A stretch of DNA of 64,000 nt, from assembly GCA_013398175.1 (NCBI GenBank), contig VZRZ01004347.1, forward strand, positions 187,500 to 251,499, read 5' to 3'. This DNA comes from Climacteris rufus (lineage: Eukaryota; Chordata; Aves; Passeriformes; Climacteridae). Made by a program: the position numbers and the translations under genes. Shown one piece after another: positions 26,395 to 39,500 of the stretch. Position 1 is the stretch's first letter. Each line of letters opens with the position of its first letter. The notes under the pieces are model-generated. The model was not told where the DNA came from and searched no databases. It was given only the letters and a program-made list of their open reading frames with translations.

Positions 26395-26520
26395 GTCATA
26401 TGTAATAATTATCAATGTACAATTCAGAATGACTGAAATCTGCTGCTAAAGCCCTCAAACTGTCAGAACAGTGGATGTTGCAAGTCCAGGAAGCATTAGC
26501 AGATTTCTTTTTATAGACAG

Positions 26521-26537
26521 ACACACACACACACACA
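26521..26537. repeat. (CA)n dinucleotide microsatellite
   Basis: Eight uninterrupted AC units are preceded by agacag and followed by agag. It is a short perfect microsatellite of a length that may vary between individuals. Confidence 0.95.
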
Positions 26538-29500
26538 GAGTTTACACATGATTTTTGACTGTAAAATACCAGATTATTCTTGTACCATTAAAACACTCCT
26601 TTCACAAGGACATTAAACACACACACTAGAAAGGTTAAATGTAGAATGTGTTTTGTGATTTTTTTTTTAAGGTCTCTATTTTTTCATTCCACAGTATAAC
26701 TGAACTGCAACATCATTTCTGGGGGGTGGGGGAGGCTAAGACCAACAACCAGCTATAATGAAGTCACATATAGCTAATCTAAAGCTAATCCATGCTACAT
26801 TTTTATAACATTAATTCCATTTTGCATGAATTTGCAACCTATTCTATTGCATAGACTACTATGTACATGTGACATCCTCCACCTCTGATCCCCTTCTCTC
26901 CCTAGCCAAAGCAGGCAGGTGCACCAGCCAGTGTGAGTTGTCAGAGAGACCTGCTCACCCCTCTGTAAGAGGGTATGCTCCCAGAATTTGGTTCTGAGCA
27001 GTTATACCAAAAGCACTATTAATCCTGAACATAAAAGGTTTTTACAACTTGCAGAAACATTTCCCAGAGGTAAGAAAATACAAAACGCAGCAAAAGTAAT
27101 CCAACGTTCCTTTTAGCATGCAATTAGAGGAATTTGCTCTTCCAGTCCATATCCACTGAGCTACAACACTAACATAACACACTTTGAAACTAGTGCCTGC
27201 CAAACACCTTAGAATCCTATCAGTGGGAATGTTTTCAGCACCATAAAGTACTTACTAGCTGTAAAATCTTAGTCAACTTTGAAACAAATCTCCATTTCAG
27301 CAGCTGGGCATGCAGAGCACTGTTGAGGCTGGTCCCAGTTCCCTTGTGACACTGAGGACCAGTGCCAAGCGGAAGGGAGGCTATTTCCCCAGGAAGTTCT
27401 TTCAAAAAATTTCTTTTCCTTACTAACACTTTAGACACACTTATTCTCATGTATTCTTAGGTTTCTGTCGATGTCTTCTCTACATACCTTTTTTCTTATG
27501 CCCTTGTTCCTTATTCTTTTAAGCTAAGTCTAGTGCTTCCTCCCTGCATGGTTCCATCTCTCATGGCAACATCTCCACTCTATCTCACTTTCCCTCTCTA
27601 CGCTGCTTTCAAGTCCCTGTGTCATTGTCTTCCTAACCCTCTGCATGCAAATGCTGGGTTTGTTTCATTTTTCAGCTGACTGGCTGGGGACTTTCTTACT
27701 GAAAGGACTGTATTATTAAATTCCAATGTAGTTTTGAGGTCTGCACCCCAAAGACAGCCACTGCAGTTTAGTCTCCCTGCCAGAGGAATGAACGGTGCCT
27801 CCACATGTCTATAGGCACTCCTAGTCAGCTATTTGAAATCAAAACATTATTCATCATCCAGCACAGATTCCTTGGATGGTAATGGCTTGTTCACAGGAAC
27901 AAGTTATCTTGTATGTTTTGTGAGGAAATGCAAGTAGCCCCCTCAAGTGTATCCAATAACCTGTTGCAAAAGGCATATTCTAACACACCAGACTGAAAAG
28001 CTAAAACACCATGAAGTCACAGAAATAACACATGGGAAAGGTGATGCAGCATTTCATATAGCAGTACAGCGTTTTGAGTTCCTTTCTCTTCTTCTACTCT
28101 TTACAAAATAGCTGAACAGAAAAGACAAAGTACTCAGAGGCTATTTCAGGATTTTCCTGACTTAGCTTACAGGCACTCCTGAATTTGTCCACAAAAAATT
28201 GTCTAGGGCAACTGCTGAATGCTCCAATAGAGAAAAAAAGATATTCATGAGGATCTGAGGCAGCTTTTGAGCAATATAAAAGAGTGCTCTTTGCACCCAC
28301 AGCAACTATTGAAAGCTGAGTTGGGGATATCTAAATGAGCTGTATTCACTTTAAGTCACTAAAGATATACTTCAAGGCTAGAGAAACAGCTGCAAGCACC
28401 TTAGCGGGAGCTCTGAAAGAGATCTGATGTCTACTTTCTTCATGAAGCTTAAAGTCTGTGTATTATGCACTGGCCTTTATTTCAGGGTACTGCCTCAAAA
28501 TAGTACTGTTTTAAAATACAGAGTAGATTTTTTTCAATACAAGTGATGTGAGTCATACAACACAGAGCATACACAACACCTCGTTGTCTCCATACTTACA
28601 GAAAACCGATTTTTTTCCTCTACCATACCCCAGATCAGTAATGTTGTGCATTTCTCACTCCGGTCAAATGGTTCTCCATTTCCCAACGTAGGAAAAATCA
28701 AGAATACAGACAACATCAAACTTGTGTAAGTGAATGACACAAACATTCAATTTTGAAAAACCTGTAAACACTTTTCTGCACAGCAGCCTTAAAAAGCAGC
28801 ACACAGAGGAAGCCATGTGAAAGGAGTTGTCATCTGCAACCCTCATGTCATGGCAATGTCCTGCAGTCAAGCACTGATGGATACAAACTGAGGGATATCA
28901 GTCCATAATCCAGACAAATGAGAATAACTATATCTACAAATTGAGAGTTACTGAGCAAAGAGAGATTAATAAACTGTAAGTACTTGCATAATTTTACTTT
29001 TATGCAACAGAAACTTTCCTGTCACTTCCAGATGGCACCTTAAGAATCTAAGAGAAAAAACACATAGAGATTTAAAACTGTTTGTCTATGAAAAAAGGTT
29101 AAAGTAACAGATTTTTACAATTTAGTGAAGAGAATACCAGAAATAAAAAATAACAAATGCTATCCTAGGAGAAGAACATTGAACAAGTTAGGGGGTAAAA
29201 TAGCTCGGCAGAGGTCACTAGTTCTCATGTCTTCAGGTCAGCCGTTAACTACAGCTGATAACAAAGGGAACTGTGTGTAGGAATTCAGAGATCCTAAAAC
29301 AGCTCAGTGCTTTGTTTTGGCAGAAACTGCCAAAATGTTAAACCAGGAATTTTAAATTGAAAATATCTCACATTTAATTAACGGAAGTTTTCTGAAACCA
29401 TCTCAGGTTGCCTTCCTTTCTGCCAGAATTTCCAGCCAGAGGTCAGACTCCCCTCTGGAACAGACACTGAGGTTGACAATATCAACACCCCACAATACAG

Positions 29501-29936
29501 CCTCTAGAACTACAGTCCTCACAAATATTAGGCATCACAGGACCCCTGACAGCTGCCTAGTTTTGCCATTACTAAGAAAATTTTTAAAAAACCAAAAATT
29601 ATCTAACTATTACATGACAATCTAGGTATTACATTACAATCCTCCCCTGCAGAAAATAACAGTCCGAAACAAGACAAAACAAGATCTTTTGTGTTAAACT
29701 GTTTCAGACTTCATTAAACTTTTAAAATAAATTCTCAGAGTTCATAAATCTTGCATATCTAAACTGCAATGCTGCATAGCAATAGATATAGTAAAAATAT
29801 AAATAAAAAGAGTAGGAACTTTATGGTTCTCAGTAAAATCACACATAGAAACAGGTCATCAAGGGGGACTGTGGAACTCTTTGTGGTGTTAGCTTTTAAA
29901 ACTGAAATTTATCTAGTCTTCTTAGAGATGATAATT

Positions 29937-30055
29937 AAAAAAAAAAAAAAAAAAAAAAAAACAGAGGCACGTTCAACCCCGCGGTTTCNNNNNNNNNNNN
30001 NNNAAAAAAAAAAAAAAAAAAAAAAAAGCAGAGGCACGTTCAAACCACGAGTTTC
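29937..30055. other. Assembly gap (15 N) inside a duplicated poly(A) junction
   Basis: A 25-A run (29937-29961) is followed by 27 bases beginning cagaggcacgttcaa (29962-29988), then 15 Ns (29989-30003). A second, 24-A run (30004-30027) and a G come next, then a near-copy of the same 27 bases (30029-30055). The two 27-mers agree at 22 of 27 positions in an ungapped comparison, with all differences clustered. The simplest explanation is one genomic poly(A) site represented twice across an unresolved join. A frame with unknown residues spanning it (29769-30140) is not a gene. Confidence 0.85.
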
Positions 30056-30357
30056 ATTGGTTCAGCAGGACTTGGATCCATCCACAACATGTACATCATC
30101 ATCTGAAGTAAAGTATGACACACTGCCCTCCCCAATTTAAATCATACCTTGACCTCCCTTTAGACATTCATTTGCTAAATGCTACAAAGCAGTGCTTAAT
30201 TTCTAGACTAAGATATTCCACACACTCTAACATTTTAGATTTTGTAATGAAGTTTTGAAATTGTTACCAGCTTCAAAATTAAGGTGCAATGAAATAGTCC
30301 TGCTTTTTGTGAGTTATCAAATCTGCAAATTACCTATGATACGTTTCATAATTATCA

Positions 30358-30386
30358 CTGCAGAAACACTTGTTCTGCAGAAACAC
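30358..30386. repeat. Partial tandem repeat, 17-nt period
   Basis: The 12-mer ctgcagaaacac occurs at 30358-30369 and 30375-30386. It is a small local duplication. Confidence 0.8.
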
Positions 30387-32633
30387 ATCTGGGCTGCCAG
30401 AGACAAAATTATGATGTGGTGTATGGGTGAGAAAACACTAAAAGTTGGCAAACATGCCTTTTTTGGGGTATTCAATATAATTAACATCCATACAGCTAAC
30501 CTAATAAACAAAGAAACTAAAATAAAGTTTTTATTAATATCTTTTAATCCAGCTTTCTGTATAATGCAACATTTTAGAAACATGGCCTTACAATATTGTA
30601 TATGTTATAAATTCATCTAGGAAAATATTAATTCTCTGATCTTTTAACAAAGCATATTTCACATATTCCTAACTGCTTTGTATTGCATATATCTTAAGGA
30701 ATATGAAAGAATGACTGGCAGTCAGATGCTGAACTATCACCTTAAAAGTGATACGCCATTTGACACATGATGTGACTTTGTTGGTCATTTGTTTCAGCTA
30801 TAAAAACGTTCACTGAGCCTCCAAATTCTGCATGGACAGAACGGGGAACTCTTAAAATGCATAAACCAGAAGTGACTGGTAAAGTGAAGATGTGTGAAGA
30901 AGTCCTCAGTCCAGCTTTACCGAGGGTTAAGCAGTCCCACAGTTTTGGAGGCTGCCTATGCTTCTCCTGCTCAAGGATCACTTACGGTCCTTTCTTTCCA
31001 ATGCAGGACAGGAGTTAAACATACTTTTTCTCTTCCCTCTTCCTTCCTCACCTTGCCAAGACCATGGATTGTGTGACTATATAGTAAACCACAATGAGGA
31101 ACCAATCCAGGCTAAAACCAATCTTTTTTTTTCTTGGGAACACCTGAGCCTGGATCAGTTCCTGAATCCGCTTCATCTTGTGGCCACACAAATAAGTATA
31201 CCTGGCATAGCTGAGCAGTCAATGAAAAAAGTGAGAACAACAGGCAGGCAGTCACTAGAGCTGCTTATTCTGGCACTGCCACTGAAAAAGTAATTTCTCA
31301 AAATGTAACCTTCCCTTGGTGGCTTTTTGGGCCATGCTGTTCCCTGGCTCACAGCCACACACCAGAGGTGACTCTGTCCTGTCTTCTCCCCCTGCTAAGA
31401 CAAGCACACAGCAGAGAGTCTTGACACCACATCATTTGTAAGCAGTTGAAGTGAAGCGGTTGTTTGATGAACAAAATCACTAAGAAGGTAAAGTATGTTT
31501 GCAGCAATACAGGAACCATGAGCATCTTCCACACTACTTGTGTTTTCAGGTATAAAGAACTCTAATAATGACATAGTAAAAGGATACTGCAACAGCAATT
31601 CTCCGCATTGAAATGTGAGGATTGAGAGAGACAAGAATTAGGAAAGCAAATGACCTGCCAAATAGAATACAGCAACGAAGCACCTGGAGAGACAAACCTT
31701 TTCCTTTACAGCCTCTGAGCTATATTTATCAGGACATTTTGAAAATATAACAGCCTGAACTTCCAACCCCCAAAACCCTCTTCCTCAAACAACATGCAAG
31801 ACAGGACATTAAAGCAAACAGTGTCTGTAGAAGAACAGATTATTGGTATGAGAAGACTAAGAATGGAATTCAGACACTGGGGAGAGGGAGAGAAGCAAAA
31901 AAAAACCAACAAAAAAGGAAAATTAACAACTAGAGTAGATGTGCACTTACCCAAGACAAGTCCCACCCACCCCAAGGGATTAGGATTTCTCATATGTGGC
32001 ACAGTCCAAGGAATACTCTACATATATGACAGACCAGCTGCCTAACTAGGAAATTCAAACGTTGTAGTGAGCCCCTACTTCCTTCAATAATATAAAAATC
32101 TAGGCCCTGGACTATATGGAATTGGAGCACAGAAGGACACATGTCAAGTGCTGAAATCAGATGGGGAAGGGACATTTCTTTAGTTGACCTACTTCAGATT
32201 CTGACTTCATTTAGAATTACACAATATTTTTGTTCCCAGAGAAAATTCCTATACTTAGGGAAGGCTTCACAGGTTATATTAAAGAGTTTACTTCAAGTAA
32301 AGCCAAGCTTTCATAAGGCAACGCAGGATGCTCCCATTGTGTAAGCTTCCAGCAAGCACAATGACTTTAGGATTACAGACAGCAAAGTAATAAAAGCAGA
32401 GTTGGTTAAATATTTCCTGTGAGACTGGAATCCAAACTTCTAAGTTTGGAGGCTTTCCAAACTCACTTAGACTGATGGCAGACTTCTATTCAGTAAAAAC
32501 ACATGAAAATTTTGTCATACACTTAGTGACAATCAAAGCAACTTCTAGGTGTCTGTTGGGATTTACAGTTTGTAAGGATGAACCACATGAGGAATTAGCC
32601 TCTCCAACATTTTCCAGCATATTTCCAGCATAT

Positions 32634-32656
32634 GTTGATAATGGTTAATTATCAAC
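32634..32656. repeat. Perfect 9-bp hairpin with 5-nt loop
   Basis: The arm gttgataat (32634-32642) and its exact reverse complement attatcaac (32648-32656) are separated by ggtta. Just upstream, the word ttccagcatat is duplicated. No function is evident. Confidence 0.75.
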
Positions 32657-35600
32657 ACTGTTATAAAACACCATATTTTTACTCTACAGAGAGAATGCAA
32701 TCTTCCGGTTTGCTTTCCTAAGGTCACTCAAAATATACACATATACATTTACCTATTTAATGTTCACTAGAGTCCAATGAAAGTGTAACTGCCACCTTGG
32801 TTTAATGAGCTACTCATCATAACAAAAAGGACACTGGAATACTGTGTTTTGTCAATGAACAATAAATTTGATGGCTATTTCTAGAGGTGCGTGTTCTAAG
32901 TGAGCACAGAGGATGAATTATATACTTAAAATGAGAAAAAGTTTTCACTGCTAATTTAAAAAAGGCATTCTGAAGAATCTTTACAAACTTTATAAACATT
33001 TCAATATTTATTCCCAGAAAACTAAATTAGCTGTTGAAGAGCTAATGGTCAAAAAGTCAGACCTGTGCTTTGGCTACACAAAAACCAACAAAACAGTTAT
33101 TTTGAAAGACAAATTCCCAGACAAAAATCATCCAGCAGCCAATATTAACAACTGACTCCTGAAAGAAAAGAGCAGTACAGTTCTAATTGTCAAGCACAGT
33201 ACCTGTTTGAAGACACAGGAATTTTTTATGTATGCATAGGTTAAAGTCTGTATGTATATATCATCTTAAAGCACTGCAAAGTTATACCACAAAATACTCT
33301 TCAGATTTGTTTTTTTCAGTTCACCTGAATCTGCAGAAATAGTAACTAATCCCACAACCCACTGTTTAGATGTTGTCATTATTTGTTCTCTTAAAATCCA
33401 AAGAATTAACATACAAAATAATAGAACTTCATGAACCTCTGCAAGTACAAAAGCACAAATAAAACCAGGATTATGACACTTTAATACTTTAATTATCAAA
33501 TTTCATTGTAAATGGTGCCAATTACTTCTAAGAGGAAGAAAAAAAGCATAGTAAGTAGTTTGGTGTATTTACAATCTTTAATTATAGCAAGCTAACAAGA
33601 TGATGCTTTCTTATCTAACCCATGCACAGAGAATTTTATTCTTTATTTGCTAGTCTTGTACATTAAATCCCCAGTGGCAGAACACATTCTGAGTCCAAAT
33701 TTTTCATTCAAGCTTGTGAATTATTGGGATTTTACCTAGAAATAAAGATGTCAGGCCTAAATTATTATGAGAAAAATATAGAGAGAATCTAGAAACAGCA
33801 ACGTCTTTTATATTTTGTAAGTGCAAACTTAAGATTTATGTCAGACTGAAGCTATTTTGGAGTTCTGTAAGGAGATTTAAGAGGTCAAAATCTGAGCTGC
33901 ACATCTCAGTCATGCTTTGCATTGAAAGTTGAAAAAAGGCAGGGAGTGCTATGAGGGAAGAATCCTTCTTTTACACACATTACATTATGGCTGAGCTTGT
34001 AGATTTTATTTTTTCATTTTTGATATCTTAAAGAGCTTCAGTACTCTATCATACATAGACAGACAGACATAGATAACATATCTATTAATCCTGAAACTTA
34101 CTGGGCCACATTAAGTGAATTCACCAAATAAATATCTAATCCAGCCTGTGATGTAGTTCTTTTTAATCAAAGAAAAATTCATCACAAAGTCATCACAAGG
34201 AACAAATGTATATGATTCCTTCATTCTACAGTCAGAAATCTGAAAAAGATTCATGCACTTAGTTTCAATGGAACTTCAACACCTGCCAAAACAGACCTAT
34301 GTATGCAGAAGAGGTTTTAGCCTTCTGGTATTTAATTCACTATTTTGTTTTGGATGCAAAGTTCTCTTAAATCTTTTTACCAAAAAACTGACAAAATACA
34401 TTTTTAAATAACATGCATGACTATCCATCAAAATATTCATCTGTTCACAGCATCTATTGCTGGTGATGAGATGATTACTGGACTGCAACATAACCTTTCA
34501 CTGCATTTTAGTTTTAAAACAGTAGTGAAAATTGCACTTTGGAACATTTTCTATATTTAGTCTTTACTAATGTGAGGAAAATTATTTATAAAAACACAGA
34601 GAAAAACACAACAAGGAGACAGGGGGAGTCAGCTTTGCAGTGTGGAAAAACAAGCTATTTCTCATGAGGAACAAACAAATGCCTATCAAAGAAATTCAGA
34701 AACAAGATGACAGAAAAGTGATCCTAATGTAGGAACTGGTACAATGTAGCACATGGCTCCTTTCTCTACGACTCAGTTTATTAAGAAATACCACTTTCCG
34801 TTGACTACAGCAGCTCTTAGAAGACAGTAAAGACCTGAAAAAATAAGCAATGTTGTTGAAGAGCAGAAAGAAGTGCCGACAGCAATTTCCAAAATATTAT
34901 ATATCAGACTTGGATGTTAACTCAGTAATTACAGATAGATAAATGAGCTGATTTCACCTAGGTGCATGTAAGTAAACTAGACACATTTTGAACTTGTTCT
35001 CTTCAGCAGCAGGCACATGTTGATACACTTTTGAAAACCAGGGACAGTGAAAAGCTCTCTGACCAGATTTTCACAACAACAATTCACCTGCTGGGTAAAC
35101 TGAATGTGCGGTTTTCCACTGGGAAATTGTTATACCAAACACTGCTAATTTAGCAATAGTTGCAGCACCTAGAAAATTTTTTTAACAGATCAAGAGTTTC
35201 AGGTATTTTCCCTTCTCCATCATTTATTAGTGCCATTAACATTACTTGCCTCTCTTCCATAAAGAAAAATGATTCCATGAACAACTTCGGTGCTTTAGGT
35301 GTTTTGTTTTTTCATAGAATTTTTTTCATTTAACTATTCCAATATTGCATCAAATTTCAAGTGGAAAGGTAAAGCACAAAATCTAAAAGATCTCAGTGAC
35401 AGGTGAGGCAAAGGGGAGAAGAAATGAGATCTCTCTAGTCAAATTCCCCTTCTAGGGTTACAAAAAGAAAACCTATAATCTGTATCTTCACAGAAATATT
35501 TATAATTCACCCTTATCACAGATGCTGTTTTTCTTGGAAAAAGTCTGGTCAACACATACTGTATTAAACGAACACATGCTTTAAATGAATCTCTGTTCAG

Positions 35601-35842
35601 GTTAGTAGTATCCTTTGTAAGGGTTGGAATCCTTGGAAACTGAGCTGGTAGGCACACAACAGACACAATCTCCAACTACGCCACCATGTTAATAGAGGAT
35701 GTATTTCAAACTACTAGACAGTTAGAGAGAGAGAACTTCAAAATACACCTGTGAGTATATTAATTCACCACTGGGTAATATTTAGTATTTAAAAAAAAGT
35801 CTCTCTCAAAACCACAAGTTAACTATTCCATGTCAGAGCAGT

Positions 35843-36502
35843 TCTCAGAGAAGGACCTTGAGGTGTTGGTAGATGACAAGTTGACTGAGCTGGCAGTGCC
35901 CTTGAAGTCAGAAGAGCCAATGGTAACCTCGGGTGCATTGGAAAGAGTGTGGCCAGCAGCTGAGGGAGGTGATCCTCTGCCTCAACTCATCCCTAGTTAG
36001 GCCTCATCTGGAGTGTTGTGTCCAGTTCTGAGCTCCTCAGTACAGGAAAGATGAGGAGCTACTGGAGAGGGTCCAGCTCAGAGCCACAAAGATGTTTAAG
36101 GGACTGATGCGTCTCTCTTATGAGGAGAGACTGTGGGAGCTGGGCCGGTTTAGCCCAGAGAAGAGAAGCCTGAGAGGGGATCTATTAAAGCATATAGATA
36201 TCTCAAGGGCAGGTGCCAGACTCTTTTCAGTGCTGTCCAGCACAGGACAAGGAGCAATGGCTGTAAACTAAAACACGAGAATTTCCACCTCAACGTGAGG
36301 AAGAACTTTTTTGTGTTGAGGGTGGAAGAGCACTGGAACAGGCTGCCCAGAGGGGCCATGGAGTCTCCCTCTCTGGAGAAATTCAAAACCCACTTGAACG
36401 CATTCCTGGATCACCTGTTCTATGTGACCCTGCCTTTGCAGGGGGGTTTGAATGGATGATCTCCAGAGATCCCTTCCAACCCTAATGATTCTGTGATTCT
36501 AT
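35843..36502 (+). mobile_element. CR1 LINE fragment with intact 3' tail
   Basis: This CR1 piece of about 660 bp on the plus strand covers the last part of ORF2 and a complete 3' end. Recognisable blocks run in order. First is 'gaccttgaggtgttggtaga' near the start. Next come 'ctcatctggagtgttgtgtc' and 'ctggagagggtccagc'. The 'gcactggaacaggctgcc' block lies at about 36330. It ends with 'gatcccttccaaccctaatg' and the diagnostic tandem 8-nt ATTCTRTG repeat, finishing 'attctgtgattctat' at 36488-36502. The 3' region (gaccctgcctttgcaggggg) differs from that of the copies at 53.5 and 57.0 kb, so this is another subfamily. The reading frame is broken by stops, and the open antisense frame at 36150-36386 is a shadow. 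Confidence 0.95.
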
Positions 36503-39500
36503 CAAATAAATATTTTCTTTTTCTGACCAATGCTTTTAATTTGTTCAGAGATCCATTCAGAACATGCAATGGCAACAGAACATAAACATTTTCTTAATGA
36601 TCTTACACTTTCTAACAAGGAAAGCAAACACCAGCACCTGTCCCTGCGGAGATTCAATAGCTCTACAGATTAGCAAGAGCCTGGTCCCTGAAGGTTCAAA
36701 GAGCCTGGATCAATTTGATGGGCTACAGAGTTGTTGCAAGTAGATGTTGCTATGCTGGAGACTCTTTCATTGCATCATGCAATATAAGGAAATACTTACA
36801 TGCATTGGTTCTGCAAACAAACTGTATCCAAAGAGGTTCCTCAGATAATGTTTGTATAAAACATGCATAATTTTTGCTCATTCCACATAAGGTCTTTCAG
36901 TGGGCTTTCAGACAATTTAGGCATGAAGGCAAAGCAACTCTAAAGAAATACATATTTTTTTCATCTAGCACATCACATCATAAAAACACAGAAATTTAGC
37001 ATAGTGCACAGAATCCTTGAACAATTCTATAGCATTTCAGAACTTTTCATGGACAGAACAAGCCATCCATGAAGGTGGTTGGCCTATACCACTCATCTAC
37101 AGAGTAGCACGGCTTCACCTGTTTGCCTCTTGCTTTTTAATTCTCCTTTTATTTTCTTGAAAATGTATTTATCTTCTGTGTAAACAGCATGTAAGAATGT
37201 ACACACAAAAGCTATATGTATATGGGCTAGATATGGTGTAAAAAACAAGTACATTCACCATTCTGTTGTAACTTACAACCATGACCCAAAATATCAACAT
37301 TTACAACATATTATGAAGATATTCACAAGTCTTATGTACAAGACACACAGAGTGGTATTCAAATGAAGTAGCATCCTGGTGTTACACCATAGAAAAAGAG
37401 TAGTTTTAAATACTGTCTCTATACTGTATGTGTTTAAAGTTTCCTGCTTAGAAATTATTTCTAACTGCCCTAATCACTGGCTGTAACTGAATATAGTAAC
37501 CTATTCCCTGAAGAAGCTCAAGATTATCAGGAATAAAAAAGAAAAAACACAAAACCCCCATATCTAACACTACGAAACACTTCTCCATCAGGCTTTTGCC
37601 ATATAAATTATGTACCATAAATGCAAGAACTGCCTACCACAGGCTCACTATCACAGGAACAAGTTGCTCATGTCACTAGCAATTCATTAATTTTTCTTTT
37701 GGAATACTAGGGACACTTCCTCAGCTACCAGAGTGTCTTACAAGTGAAACAATTACAACCTGACACATATTTTAAAACTAATTTGGAAGCTGAATCACAG
37801 AGTCATAAAATAATTTCAGTTGGAAGGGACCTTTTAAGTGGGATGGAACTGCCTTTCCATCTCTTCACATCATGAGTTTAACCTTCATAAAAAACAAACT
37901 GCAGGACAAAAAAAAAGTAGCAATAAAAATCATAATGGGACAAAGACATTGGCCATGTATGAAAAAATATGCACACTTCAAGAGGACTGGAAAGGGGGAA
38001 CTCAGTTACTATGGATGCAATAAGTTTACAATTTTTATCTTCTAAAACATTGTAATCGAGTGTTAACTACTCAGAGAAATGGGAGGCCTCTCCTACAACT
38101 CTATTCCCTACCAGTCTATCACAGGGACTGCACTGGAACCAGAAATTTGAGTGACTGCCAAAAGGTGACAGAACACTGCACAAAACACATCTCAGACTCC
38201 TGCAACTGGGGGACAGAAGAGATGCCACATGGAGACACTCATCCTTCTCTAGCATTTACTTTAAGCAGGATTTGAGACTAAGGTCCAAATAAATCCTGCC
38301 CCACCTTCTGTTTTGCTGAGGGAAAGAAAAGCGAGGATCCCTTGGCTGACATCGCCCTTGAATAGTGCATTTCTGTTCTGCCACAGAGGTGTTTTGAAAT
38401 GGTTGGTGAAGCACCTCAGAGTTTTCAGAGGCAAACTCTAATGATGGGGGAAAGCAAGGAGTAGATTTGAAGATAATTAGGCACCTAACTCCTAATAAAA
38501 GCAGTATTTCTGAAGTGTCTAAATACCTTTACAAGTACTCTGATTATACTGAATGTTTGTCCTTTCTTATATTAGATGTAGTCTGCAGAAACAGACACTA
38601 AATATGCATTCACGTTTGCTATCTTCTTTCTTCATAGCCACAAGAGTATTGGAAAATTTACTTTCTTTTTGTGAGAGTCAATTTCATTTTTGGCTATTTC
38701 CACAGACTCCAACACAAAGGAAGGAACATTAGAAAGATACCAAATAAACAGGAGTATCTTGGCATTTGAACTGCATGTTTAGGAAAGTACGAGATTATTT
38801 CATATTGGGCACCACTGCCATACACATAAAGACATGCCTTTGTGCTGAATGCCCCATCATGCTCTGTATGGATAGTTCACTGCATGCACCAAATTGCACT
38901 GTAATAAAAAGGAGCCAAGTCTGAAACCCAGCTATGCCTGACTATTTAATGTAAAAGCTATTGCCAGGTTTTAATACTACAATCAATAATTCTCAAAAAA
39001 TCCTCACTGTATTAAATTTCTATGTGATAGGGAGTGTACAGATAAATACAGTTCCTGAAGTATTACAGTGTTTTCCCTGGTGCTTTTATAGGCTGTTTGC
39101 TCAAAACCAAAGCAGTCATAAAATAAGCCACCTGTAAAGGGTTATTTTACCAACAGTACTAGGAATAGATACTTCAAGTGTGGGTGAATGAAGTGTGAAC
39201 CATATGGGACGTTGCAGAGATTTGAATTGGGGACTCTCACTCCTCAAAAGAACTGAAGTCAAGGCATGTTCCATATGCAGCATTCTGTTTTCTTGGAAGT
39301 TTAAACAGCTACTGATAGTTTGCTTTCTATCAAGTGAACCTGAAGTGACTCATTTTGCAGGCATTGCATACAGCAGGTTCAGAGACCATTGTTAATTACA
39401 CATATTTAAAGGAGGAAGCTCTGCAGAGAATGCCCATTATGGACAAAGATTACTTTGGAGCTAAAAAGAAAAATAACAGAATACCATTTCCAGTCTTTCC

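Larger units (their letters stand above)
23301..29936. other. Gene-free AT-rich unique sequence
   Basis: No gene was recognised. The stretch includes a (CA)n microsatellite, an 18-T run, a 7-bp palindrome centred on an AP-1 site, and a cluster of MEF2-type and E-box motifs near 26.0 kb (separate entries). A GC-richer patch at 27290-27400 has only a 71-codon minus-strand frame with no known similarity. Confidence 0.7.
30056..35842. other. Gene-free AT-rich unique sequence
   Basis: No gene or large repeat was recognised. The stretch includes a 17-nt-period partial tandem repeat at 30358-30386, a 9-bp hairpin at 32634-32656, and a short CAGA-type repeat near 34056-34070. A GC-richer patch at about 31310-31400 lacks a recognisable frame. 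An open frame of 121 codons at 30255-30620 is of chance length for this composition. Confidence 0.7.

Noticed and set aside
29769..30140. 123-codon frame containing poly-lysine and unknown residues
   Set aside because: It is held open by two poly(A) runs and the N gap, and the protein is an artefact of the assembly join.
30255..30620. 121-codon plus-strand open frame
   Set aside because: Chance-length, AT-driven composition (Ile, Leu and Lys rich), overlapped by an 88-codon frame on the opposite strand. No known domain.
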